A stretch of DNA of 6,404 nucleotides. Source: UBA6921 sp031363085 (GTDB taxonomy: Bacteria; Pseudomonadota; Gammaproteobacteria; SG8-11). The notes under the pieces are model-generated. The model did not search any database and was not told where the DNA came from. It worked only from the letters and a program-made list of their open reading frames with translations. The stretch is from positions 1-6,404 of the forward strand of contig JANLTU010000174.1 of assembly GCA_031363085.1 (NCBI GenBank). Reading direction: 5' to 3'. Below are positions 1 to 6,069 of the stretch, piece after piece. Made by a program: the position numbers and the translations under genes. Positions within the stretch are counted from its first letter, which is position 1. Every line of letters begins with the position of its first letter.

Positions 1-744
1 ACCGGCCTGAAGATGGTCGATTACGTCTTGTTCGATCCTTACATCGCACCGGCAGAAACCTTGGCACGCGAAACCATCGTGCGCTTACCGCACTGCTTTG
101 TGGCCTACCAGCCGCCGGAGGTGACCGCCGCTATCGCAGCGTCGCCCTGTGTGAAAAATGGCTACGTCACCTTCGGCTACTCGGGCCGCACCGAGCGCTT
201 GAACCACCACACCTTCCGGGTGTGGGGCGAAATCCTGAGCCGCATCCCCTCGGCACGTTTGATCCTCGATTTTCGTTCGTTTGCCGACCCGTTCACCCAA
301 AAACATTACCGGCAATTCATGCTTAAGCACGGCATGGATCCCGCGCGCGTCATCATGCGCAGGAGCACCAACATCTTTACCGGCCTGAATGATTTTGATG
401 TGCTGCTGGACAGCTTCCCGCACAGCGCCGGCACCATGTCGCTGGATGCACTGTGGATGGGGGTGCCTATGTTGACCTTGGCCAGCCGTCCCCCGCTGGG
501 GCGGATTGGCACAAGCTTCATGACCAACCTCGGCTTACCCGAATGGGTCGCAGACAGCCACGCCGAGTACATCGACAAGGCGGTGGCGTTGACACAAGAC
601 GTTCATGCGTTGGCGCAGCTACGCGCTGGTCTGCGCGCGCGCATGCACAGCTCACCGCTGATGGATGGGCCGGGCTTCGCACGTGCGGTCGAAACCGCCT
701 ACCGCGCTATGTTTGAAAAGTGGGCGCGCGAGTTCGTTGCATGA
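1..744 (+). CDS. GT41 (OGT/SPINDLY-type) glycosyltransferase, C-terminal part, 5'-truncated
   Basis: This is the catalytic C-terminal half of a cytoplasmic O-GlcNAc-transferase-like enzyme of family GT41. It would move a sugar from a nucleotide donor to a protein or glycan acceptor. The frame is open from base 1, so the true start and the expected N-terminal TPR repeats lie outside the window; the internal ATG at 13 is not a start. Counting from the Met at 13, family marks are the MVDY...DPY segment (1-10), the VTFGYSGRTERLN block (52-64), the segment DSFPHSAGTMSLDALWMGVP in the nucleotide-binding region, and TNLGLPEWVA followed by the usual LRAGLRARM...SPLMD tail. The family's FNNxxK motif reads YSGRTER, so Arg62 sits where human OGT has Lys842. 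It ends in TGA 35 nt before rfbF. Acceptors could be flagellin, another protein or a glycan; the sequence does not say. Confidence 0.88.
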   Translation, partial: TGLKMVDYVLFDPYIAPAETLARETIVRLPHCFVAYQPPEVTAAIAASPCVKNGYVTFGYSGRTERLNHHTFRVWGEILSRIPSARLILDFRSFADPFTQKHYRQFMLKHGMDPARVIMRRSTNIFTGLNDFDVLLDSFPHSAGTMSLDALWMGVPMLTLASRPPLGRIGTSFMTNLGLPEWVADSHAEYIDKAVALTQDVHALAQLRAGLRARMHSSPLMDGPGFARAVETAYRAMFEKWAREFVA

Positions 745-782
745 ACGACAGCATCAACACAAGCCCGGAGAGATTTCGATGA
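741..782 (+). other. 13-codon bridging ORF between the GT41 gene and rfbF
   Basis: An ATG at 741 overlaps the upstream stop as ATGA (741-744). It opens 13 codons (MNDSINTSPERFR) that end in TGA at 780-782, which itself overlaps the rfbF start as ATGA (779-782). This reads like a relay that hands ribosomes from the glycosyltransferase to rfbF across a 34-nt gap. It may be chance, since short ORFs are common, and no strong ribosome binding site precedes it. No function is claimed for the peptide. Confidence 0.25.
767..772 (+). promoter_or_regulatory. Ribosome binding site of rfbF
   Basis: GGAGAG lies 6 nt upstream of ATG 779. It fixes that ATG as the rfbF start over the in-frame ATG at 665, which lies inside the upstream glycosyltransferase gene and would add 38 residues unlike the family. 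Confidence 0.7.
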
Positions 783-1549
783 AGGCCGTCATTCTTGCCG
801 GGGGTCTGGGCACGCGCATTTCCGAGGAAACCTATATCAAACCCAAACCGATGGTTGAGATCGGCGGAAAGCCGATCCTGTGGCACATCATGAAAACGTA
901 TTCCGCGCATGGCGTGAACGATTTCATCATTTGCTGCGGTTATCGCGGTTATCTGATCAAGGAATATTTTGCCAATTATTTTCTGCACATGTCGGATGTC
1001 ACCTTCGACATGGCCAACAATCGCATGGCCGTGCACGAGAAACACGCCGAACCGTGGAAGGTCACGCTGGTGGACACCGGCGACAGCACCATGACCGGTG
1101 GCCGCCTGAAACGCGTCGCTGAATATTTAAAGGGTGACGCGGCGTTTTGTTTCACCTACGGCGATGGCTTTTCGAATGTAGACGTCACCGCGACAATTGC
1201 ATTTCACAAAACGCATGGGAAACTTGCGACTGTCACTGCGGTGCAGCCGCCGGGTCGTTACGGTTTATTGGAATTGGACGGCGATCAGGTGCGCGGGTTT
1301 ATCGAAAAACCCCAAGGCGAAGGCGGCTGGATCAACGGCGGGTTTTTTGTACTCTCGCCCCGGGTGATCGACCTTATCGCGCAAGACAGCACCTGCTGGG
1401 AACTGGAACCGATGGCCCGGCTGGCAGCAGACAACCAGCTACGCGCCTTCGAGCACAACGGTTTCTGGCAACCGATGGACACGCTGCGCGAAAAGAAACT
1501 GCTGGAGTCCCTCTGGGATTCAGGCAAGGCGCCGTGGAAGGTATGGTGA
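779..1549 (+). CDS. rfbF: Glucose-1-phosphate cytidylyltransferase RfbF
   Basis: This enzyme makes CDP-glucose and pyrophosphate from CTP and alpha-D-glucose-1-phosphate (EC 2.7.7.33), the entry step to CDP-linked 6-deoxy sugars. The 256-residue protein has the usual family length. It opens with the nucleotidyltransferase signature LAGGLGTR (6-13) and the KPKPM segment (21-25). It then has the RfbF-typical DTG...TMTGGRLKR stretch (99-112), the metal-binding YGDG (127-130, Asp129) with a second Asp at 135, GGWINGGFFV, and a C-terminal FWQPMDTLREKK block. The start follows a good GGAGAG. The end overlaps rfbG by 7 nt, the usual rfbF-rfbG pairing. No key residue appears to be missing. The alternative names ddhA and ascA describe the same activity. 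Confidence 0.96.
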   Translation: MKAVILAGGLGTRISEETYIKPKPMVEIGGKPILWHIMKTYSAHGVNDFIICCGYRGYLIKEYFANYFLHMSDVTFDMANNRMAVHEKHAEPWKVTLVDTGDSTMTGGRLKRVAEYLKGDAAFCFTYGDGFSNVDVTATIAFHKTHGKLATVTAVQPPGRYGLLELDGDQVRGFIEKPQGEGGWINGGFFVLSPRVIDLIAQDSTCWELEPMARLAADNQLRAFEHNGFWQPMDTLREKKLLESLWDSGKAPWKVW

Positions 1550-2607
1550 TACCGCTCGACAAAAATTTCTGGCGCGACCAGCGCGTGTTGTTGACCGGCC
1601 ACACCGGCTTCAAAGGCGGCTGGTTGACGCTGTGGTTGCAAGGTCTTGGCGCGCGCGTCACCGGCGTCGCGTTACCGCCCACGACCACGCCGAACTTGTT
1701 CGAGCTGGCGCGCGTGTCCGAGGGTATTGCAAGCCATATTGTTGATATCCGCGACGCCGCCGCACTGCGCCGGATTGTGCACAAGGCGCTACCGCAGGTC
1801 GTGTTGCACCTTGCCGCGCAACCGCTGGTGCGCGCCAGCTACCGCGCGCCACTGGAAACATTCGCCAGCAATGTGATGGGTACTGCGCACCTGCTGGATG
1901 CACTGCGCGGGTTGGACAGCGTGCGCGTGGCGGTGATGGTGACCACCGACAAGGTGTATCGCAACCCGGAGCAAGCGGTGCCCTGCCGCGAAGATGATGC
2001 GCTCGGCGGCTATGATCCTTACAGCGCAAGCAAAGCCGCCAGTGAAATTGTCATCGCCAGCTATCGCGATGCGTTTTTGGCCGCGCAGGGAGTTGCCGTC
2101 GCCAGCGCGCGCGCCGGCAATGTCATCGGTGGCGGCGACTGGTCGGAAGATCGGTTGATTCCCGATGCGGTGCGTGCGTGGCAGTCCGGCCAAACCTTGG
2201 TGATCCGCCGACCACAAGCGGTGCGCCCCTGGCAACACGTGCTGGAGCCCCTCGCCGCTTATCTCACGCTGGCGCAAAAACTGTGGATGCAACCCGCGTT
2301 GGCCGGCGCCTATAACTTCGGCCCGGACGCGCATGCAGCCGCCAGCGTACGCCACGTGGTGGAGCTGGCGCGCGCCGCTTATGGCCGGGGCGAGATGCAC
2401 TATGGCGACAGCACCACAGGACCGCATGAAGCACACTGGCTCACATTGGAAACCAGCAAAGCACGCGCCGCACTGCACATCATCCCGCAATGGCATTTGG
2501 CCGAATCGGTAAACCGCACGATGAACTGGTATCGGGCACAGCACCATGGCGCCGATGCACGACAATTATGCGAAACAGAAATTGCCGCGTATGAGAGCTG
2601 GGCATGA
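1543..2607 (+). CDS. rfbG: CDP-glucose 4,6-dehydratase RfbG
   Basis: RfbG is an NAD-dependent extended SDR that converts CDP-glucose to CDP-4-keto-6-deoxy-D-glucose (EC 4.2.1.45), the branch point for CDP-sugars. From ATG 1543 it is 354 residues, close to the usual 357-360. It shows the Rossmann glycine motif TGHTGFKG (18-25), the HLAAQPLVRASY block (89-100), the catalytic TTDK (134-137) and the YSASK active-site motif (Tyr160, Lys164). Further family blocks are AGNVIGGGDW, RPWQHVLEPL and NFGP. The start is ambiguous: GGAAGG at 1536-1541 is only 1 nt from ATG 1543 but 4 nt from GTG 1546, which would overlap the rfbF stop as GTGA and drop one residue. The end overlaps the epimerase gene as ATGA, so the two are probably translationally coupled. 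The synonym is ddhB. Confidence 0.96.
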   Translation: MVIPLDKNFWRDQRVLLTGHTGFKGGWLTLWLQGLGARVTGVALPPTTTPNLFELARVSEGIASHIVDIRDAAALRRIVHKALPQVVLHLAAQPLVRASYRAPLETFASNVMGTAHLLDALRGLDSVRVAVMVTTDKVYRNPEQAVPCREDDALGGYDPYSASKAASEIVIASYRDAFLAAQGVAVASARAGNVIGGGDWSEDRLIPDAVRAWQSGQTLVIRRPQAVRPWQHVLEPLAAYLTLAQKLWMQPALAGAYNFGPDAHAAASVRHVVELARAAYGRGEMHYGDSTTGPHEAHWLTLETSKARAALHIIPQWHLAESVNRTMNWYRAQHHGADARQLCETEIAAYESWA

Positions 2608-3164
2608 GTCGCTTTAACATTTGCCAATTGCCGCTGGCAGGACTGCAGCGGGTCGAGCGTCATCGCTGCGGCGATCAGCGCGGTTTTCTCGCGCGCCTGT
2701 TCTGCACCGAAGAGTTGGCGGCAGCCGGTTGGGCTAAACCCATTGCTCAGATCAACCATACTCACACCCGCAAGCGCGGAACCGTGCGTGGCATGCATGT
2801 CCAGCGCCCGCCGCATGCCGAGATGAAACTCGTTAGTTGCATCCACGGCGCGGTCTTCGACGTGGTTGTGGATGTGCGCACCGACTCGCCGACGTTTTTG
2901 CACTGGCACGCCGAACACTTGTCGGCCGATAACAACTACGCGTTGCTGATTCCGGAAGGTTTCGCACACGGATTTCAAACCCTGACTGACAACGTGGAAC
3001 TGCTGTATTGCCACTCGGCCGCCTTCGTTGCCGATGCCGAAGCCGGTTTGCATCCGCAAGATGCGCGATTGGCGATTCCCTGGCCTTTGACAATTATCGA
3101 GTTATCCGCCCGGGATGCAGCGCATCCGCGCATCGACAGCGGGTTTATCGGAGTACGCCTGTGA
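2604..3164 (+). CDS. RmlC-like nucleotide-sugar 3,5-epimerase (cupin)
   Basis: This is a 186-residue protein of the dTDP-4-dehydrorhamnose 3,5-epimerase (RmlC) family. The family inverts C3 and/or C5 of 4-keto-6-deoxy sugars. Visible motifs are DQRGFLARLF (24-33), RGMHVQ (62-67, with catalytic-type His65), Lys75 in the EMKLV strand, GAVFDVVVDVR (82-92), PEGFAHGFQTL (117-127), Tyr135 at the catalytic-Tyr position, and Asp153 near the C-terminus at the place of the partner Asp. The second aromatic of the YxxxxxY pattern is Phe141 instead of Tyr, and the WND-type segment reads HPQD. These changes, and a position directly after rfbFG, suggest a CDP-linked substrate in place of the usual dTDP one. 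No RmlA, RmlB or RmlD gene is present here. Whether it acts at C3, C5 or both cannot be read from sequence, so no gene symbol is given. Confidence 0.87.
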   Translation: MSRFNICQLPLAGLQRVERHRCGDQRGFLARLFCTEELAAAGWAKPIAQINHTHTRKRGTVRGMHVQRPPHAEMKLVSCIHGAVFDVVVDVRTDSPTFLHWHAEHLSADNNYALLIPEGFAHGFQTLTDNVELLYCHSAAFVADAEAGLHPQDARLAIPWPLTIIELSARDAAHPRIDSGFIGVRL

Positions 3165-3235
3165 AGCGCTGTGCTGGCACCGCGTCGCGGCGCCTGCCCG
3201 CAACCTGGGCCGTGAGCAAGGCGGCGATGCAATGA
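3161..3235 (+). other. 24-codon bridging ORF between the epimerase and reductase genes
   Basis: GTG at 3161 overlaps the epimerase stop as GTGA and opens 24 codons. They end in TGA 3233-3235, overlapping the reductase ATG as ATGA (3232-3235). The arrangement is the same as at 741-782. It spans the longest gap of the window (67 nt between main genes). The peptide is basic at its start and matches nothing I recognise. It may serve only to carry ribosomes forward, or be chance. Confidence 0.22.
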
Positions 3236-4119
3236 AAGTGCTGCTGACCGGCGCCAGCGGATTTCTCGGCCGTCATGTACTGAAGCAACTGCGACGACAA
3301 GGGATCGAGACCATCATGCTGGGACGGCAGCGCCCCGCCGACAGCGCATTCGCGCATTTTATTGCGGCAGATTTATTAGCGGCGCCGGATTTCGCCGCGC
3401 AGGTCAAACAAGCGCACGCTTCACATCTACTGCACTTGGCCTGGTATGCGGAGCACGGTAAATACTGGAACTCGCCGTTGAACCTGCGCTGGGTCGATGC
3501 GACGACACAATTAATTGCAGCGTTTTGCGCCGCCGGTGGACAGCAGGTGGTCGTGGCCGGCAGTTGCGCGGAATACGACTGGTCGCACGGCGACTGCCGC
3601 GAAGACAGCACTCCGCTGAATCCGGCAACGCTCTACGGCACCAGCAAAGACGCTACGCGCCGTCTGGCGATGGCGGTGTGTGCGCAGCATCAGGTGAGCT
3701 GCGCCTGGGGACGCGTGTTTCTGGCGCATGGTGCAGGCGAGTCACGTGAACGTCTGATTCCTGCTTTGATCGACGTGTTCCGCAGTCGGCGCGCGCCGTT
3801 CGTAATCAACGCCGGCGCAGCCCGGGATTTTCTGCACGCCAGCGATGTGGCGGCAGGCTTCGTCGCGTTACTGCGACACCCGGTACACGGCGCGTACAAC
3901 ATCAGCTCCGGCCAGCCGGTGTCGCTTGCGGAGGTCGCAAGTGAATTGGCGCGACGGCTGAATGCCGATCCACAAATGATCTTGCGTCTGGCTGCGGAAC
4001 GCCCCGGCGAACCGCGATTGCTGGTCGGTGAAAATTCCAAACTAAAAAATCTAGGCTGGTCCCCGATGCTGTCGCTGTCGCAGGGGCTGGAACAATCCAT
4101 TGGTGAGTTGGCACCATGA
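3232..4119 (+). CDS. NAD(P)-dependent SDR, probable nucleotide-sugar 4-ketoreductase
   Basis: This is a 295-residue extended short-chain dehydrogenase of the epimerase/dehydratase family. It starts directly with a Rossmann fold, MKVLLTGASGFLG (glycines 7, 10 and 13). The active site has Ser111 in VVAGSCAEYDW (107-117) and the YGTSK motif (Tyr135, Lys139). Later blocks are WGRVF, a RDFLHASDVAAGF segment and AYNISSGQPVSL, as in sugar-nucleotide enzymes. The ATG at 3232 follows AAGGCGG (3218-3224); an upstream in-frame ATG at 3115 lies inside the epimerase gene and is rejected. The likely role is stereospecific reduction of the C4 ketone left by RfbG, after epimerisation and C-methylation, as NovS does for noviose. 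A 4-epimerase or a CDP-abequose/paratose-synthase-like role is possible but less favoured. It overlaps the next gene as ATGA. Confidence 0.82.
   Translation: MKVLLTGASGFLGRHVLKQLRRQGIETIMLGRQRPADSAFAHFIAADLLAAPDFAAQVKQAHASHLLHLAWYAEHGKYWNSPLNLRWVDATTQLIAAFCAAGGQQVVVAGSCAEYDWSHGDCREDSTPLNPATLYGTSKDATRRLAMAVCAQHQVSCAWGRVFLAHGAGESRERLIPALIDVFRSRRAPFVINAGAARDFLHASDVAAGFVALLRHPVHGAYNISSGQPVSLAEVASELARRLNADPQMILRLAAERPGEPRLLVGENSKLKNLGWSPMLSLSQGLEQSIGELAP
4102..4107 (+). promoter_or_regulatory. Ribosome binding site of the C-methyltransferase gene
   Basis: GGTGAG, 8 nt before ATG 4116 and inside the end of the reductase gene, supports that start and the ATGA overlap. Confidence 0.5.
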
Positions 4120-5288
4120 CAATTCAACAATGCCCGGTGTGCGCAAGCCAGCGCTTAACCCCGTTTCTGCACCGCCCCCAGGTTCCGGTGCATCAAAATC
4201 TCGTCGTCGCCAACCAGAATGCCGCGCGCACGGTCACCCGGGGCGAGCTTGACATGGTGGTGTGCGACACCTGCGAGTTTATTTTCAATCGCGCGTTCGA
4301 CCTGGTCTTGCTGGCATATGGCGAGGACTACGACAACACCCAGTCTTGCTCGGTTTATTTTGATAGCTATCTGGATGGCTTGGTCAAAGATCTAGTGGAG
4401 CGACGTGGGGTGCGCAACTGCACCATCGTCGAAGTGGGCTGCGGCAAAGGACACTTTCTGCGCGCACTGGTGGATTTCCCGGGAGCGAACAACAAAGGCT
4501 TCGGCTTTGATCCCAGCTATGTCGGAGCAGACACCGATCTGAACGGACGACTGGTGTTTCGCCGCTGCTATTACGATGACACCTGCACCGATGTCGCGGC
4601 CGACATCGTGGTGTGCCGCCACGTCATCGAGCATGTGCCCGAGCCGATGGCCTTGCTGCGCGCGGTACGCGCTGCCCTGGAACATACCCCCCAGGCACGC
4701 GTGTTCTTCGAAACGCCGTGCGTGGCATGGATACTGCGCCAGCGGGTGGTGTGGGATTTTTTTTATGAACACTGCTCGTTGTTCACCGCACACACGATGC
4801 GCGTGGCGTTTCAGCGCGCCGGTTTTGCCGTGGAGGGTGTGGAGCATATTTTCGGCGGACAATATTTATGGCTGGAAGCACGCATCACTGATCACGCTGC
4901 GCCAACGCCACCGCCTCGCCGGGAAACGGCGGCACTGGCGCGCGCGTTTACGGCGGATGAAAAAAACCTTCAGCAGAAGGGGCTGGCCCGGCTGCGCGAA
5001 CTCAAGGCGCGCGGCAATGTGGCGCTGTGGGGCGCCGGTGCCAAGGGCGCGACGTTCGCCAACCTGCTCGACCCACAGTGCACACTGATTGATTGCGTCG
5101 TCGATCTGAATCCAAACAAGCAAGGCCGCTATATTCCGGGCACCGGCCACCCCATCGTCGCACCCGCCGAGCTGCCGCGTCGGGGTGTGAAATGCGCCGT
5201 ATTGATGAATCCGAATTACCGCGAAGAAAACCAACGCTTGCTGGCCGATGCGCGTATTGAACTTGACTTGATTGATTGGAGCACATGA
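4116..5288 (+). CDS. SAM-dependent nucleotide-sugar C-methyltransferase (TylC3/NovU/TcaB9 type)
   Basis: This 390-residue protein has the three-part layout of sugar C-methyltransferases. The N-terminal zinc module has CPVC (Cys6, Cys9) and CDTC (Cys50, Cys53). The central class I SAM domain has VEVGCGKG (105-112), the conserved CRHVIEHVPEP (167-177), and the active-site segment WDFFYEHCSLF (213-223). The C-terminal Rossmann-like domain has LWGAGAKGATF (304-314), DLNPNKQGRYIPGT (330-343) and HPIVAPAEL. The family transfers a methyl group to the carbon next to the 4-keto group of NDP-4-keto-6-deoxy sugars (C3 in TylC3, C5 in NovU). Glu218 and His219 occupy the place of the family's EH pair, with His as the proposed base. 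It sits between the reductase and the O-methyltransferase. The most likely reaction is C3-methylation of a CDP-4-keto-6-deoxyhexose; the carbon and the nucleotide are inferred. Confidence 0.88.
   Translation: MTIQQCPVCASQRLTPFLHRPQVPVHQNLVVANQNAARTVTRGELDMVVCDTCEFIFNRAFDLVLLAYGEDYDNTQSCSVYFDSYLDGLVKDLVERRGVRNCTIVEVGCGKGHFLRALVDFPGANNKGFGFDPSYVGADTDLNGRLVFRRCYYDDTCTDVAADIVVCRHVIEHVPEPMALLRAVRAALEHTPQARVFFETPCVAWILRQRVVWDFFYEHCSLFTAHTMRVAFQRAGFAVEGVEHIFGGQYLWLEARITDHAAPTPPPRRETAALARAFTADEKNLQQKGLARLRELKARGNVALWGAGAKGATFANLLDPQCTLIDCVVDLNPNKQGRYIPGTGHPIVAPAELPRRGVKCAVLMNPNYREENQRLLADARIELDLIDWST
5278..5281 (+). promoter_or_regulatory. Ribosome binding site deciding the O-methyltransferase start
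   Basis: GGAG lies 3 nt before ATG 5285 and 6 nt before ATG 5288. It argues against the in-frame TTG at 5276, which overlaps this site. The choice between the two ATGs changes the protein by one Met only. Confidence 0.5.
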
Positions 5289-6061
5289 TGAAACTCACGC
5301 TGGACACCGATAGCAAAACCCTGACCCTGGACGATGCCGGAAAAATTACGCGTCTGAATTTGTACTCCAAAGAAGCGTTCGAGGCCATTTCACACCAATG
5401 GGTGCGGGTGGGGTGGAACCAGAAATACCCTTATACCTTTAGCTGGATGGGCCGTCCGGTGATCCAATTGCCCGAAGACATGATCCGCATGCAAGAGGTG
5501 ATTTTCCGGGTGCAACCGGACGTGATCATCGAAACTGGCGTGGCCCACGGCGGCTCGCTGATTTTTTATTCCAGCCTCTGCAAGGCGATGACGAAGGGAC
5601 GCGTCATCGGCATTGATGTCGAGATACGCCCGCACAATCGCGTCGCGATCGAAGCACATCCGCTCAGCGAGCGGATCGCACTGCTCGAAGGCAGCTCCAC
5701 TGCGCCCGAGATCGTGGCGAAAGTTAAAGCTTTGCTCCAGCCGAGTGAAACGGTCTTGGTCATTCTCGACTCGAATCATACTTACGCCCATGTTCACAAC
5801 GAACTTGAAGCCTATGCCGAATTGGTGACACCGGGTTCCTATATCGTGGCCACGGATGGCGTCATGCGCGATGTCGCCGACGTACCACGCGGTCTCCCCG
5901 CCTGGGCTACTGATAATCCGACGTTCGCTGCACGCGACTTTGCCGCCAAGCATCCGGAGTTTGTGATTGAGCAACCGGCATGGCCGTTTAATGAAAGCGA
6001 TCTGCAGCACAACGTTACACACTGGCCGGGCGCCTGGCTGAAGCGACAGCCTGCCAACTAA
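5285..6061 (+). CDS. CmcI/rhamnosyl-O-methyltransferase-family SAM enzyme
   Basis: This 258-residue protein belongs to the family often labelled 'cephalosporin hydroxylase' after CmcI. It also holds Mg-dependent sugar O-methyltransferases such as mycobacterial rhamnosyl 2-O-methyltransferase. Visible marks are the W-rich segment with YPYTFSWMGRPVIQLPEDM (48-66), the SAM-binding ETGVAHGGS (83-91), GIDVEIRPHN (109-118, Asp111), ILDSNHTYAHVHNEL (160-174, Asp162 and His165) and VTPGSYIVATDG (181-192, Asp191). These acidic residues fit a SAM/metal site. No signal peptide is seen, so it is cytoplasmic. It starts at an ATGA overlap with the C-methyltransferase gene and ends 8 nt before the next gene. 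In this setting O-methylation of the CDP-sugar or of the growing glycan is the best reading. Antibiotic hydroxylation has no support. The hydroxyl modified is unknown; O2 would fit the vinelose hypothesis. Confidence 0.85.
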   Translation: MMKLTLDTDSKTLTLDDAGKITRLNLYSKEAFEAISHQWVRVGWNQKYPYTFSWMGRPVIQLPEDMIRMQEVIFRVQPDVIIETGVAHGGSLIFYSSLCKAMTKGRVIGIDVEIRPHNRVAIEAHPLSERIALLEGSSTAPEIVAKVKALLQPSETVLVILDSNHTYAHVHNELEAYAELVTPGSYIVATDGVMRDVADVPRGLPAWATDNPTFAARDFAAKHPEFVIEQPAWPFNESDLQHNVTHWPGAWLKRQPAN

Positions 6062-6069
6062 TTCACGGC

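Noticed and set aside
1147..1542. Upstream in-frame extension of rfbG
   Set aside because: It overlaps the C-terminal half of rfbF in another frame and would add 132 residues absent from the family.
1789..2565. 258-codon reverse-strand ORF opposite rfbG
   Set aside because: It is an antisense shadow of a clear RfbG frame in GC-rich DNA, with low-complexity His/Arg-rich protein and no recognisable domain.
3115..3231. Upstream in-frame extension of the reductase
   Set aside because: It overlaps the epimerase gene, and the Rossmann fold begins exactly at Met 3232, as is normal for these SDRs.
4757..4764. Run of eight T as a phase-variation tract in the C-methyltransferase
   Set aside because: It encodes the active-site Phe-Phe-Tyr and is short for slipped-strand switching. 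No other sign of phase variation is present.
5276..5284. TTG start for the O-methyltransferase
   Set aside because: It adds only three residues and coincides with the GGAG that serves the ATGs at 5285 and 5288.
5390..6022. 210-codon reverse-strand ORF opposite the O-methyltransferase
   Set aside because: It lies wholly within a gene with clear family motifs on the + strand and resembles no family.
6062..6069. Possible operon end between the O-methyltransferase and the TPR gene
   Set aside because: The gap is 8 nt, with no room for a terminator or promoter and no visible hairpin with a T tract.
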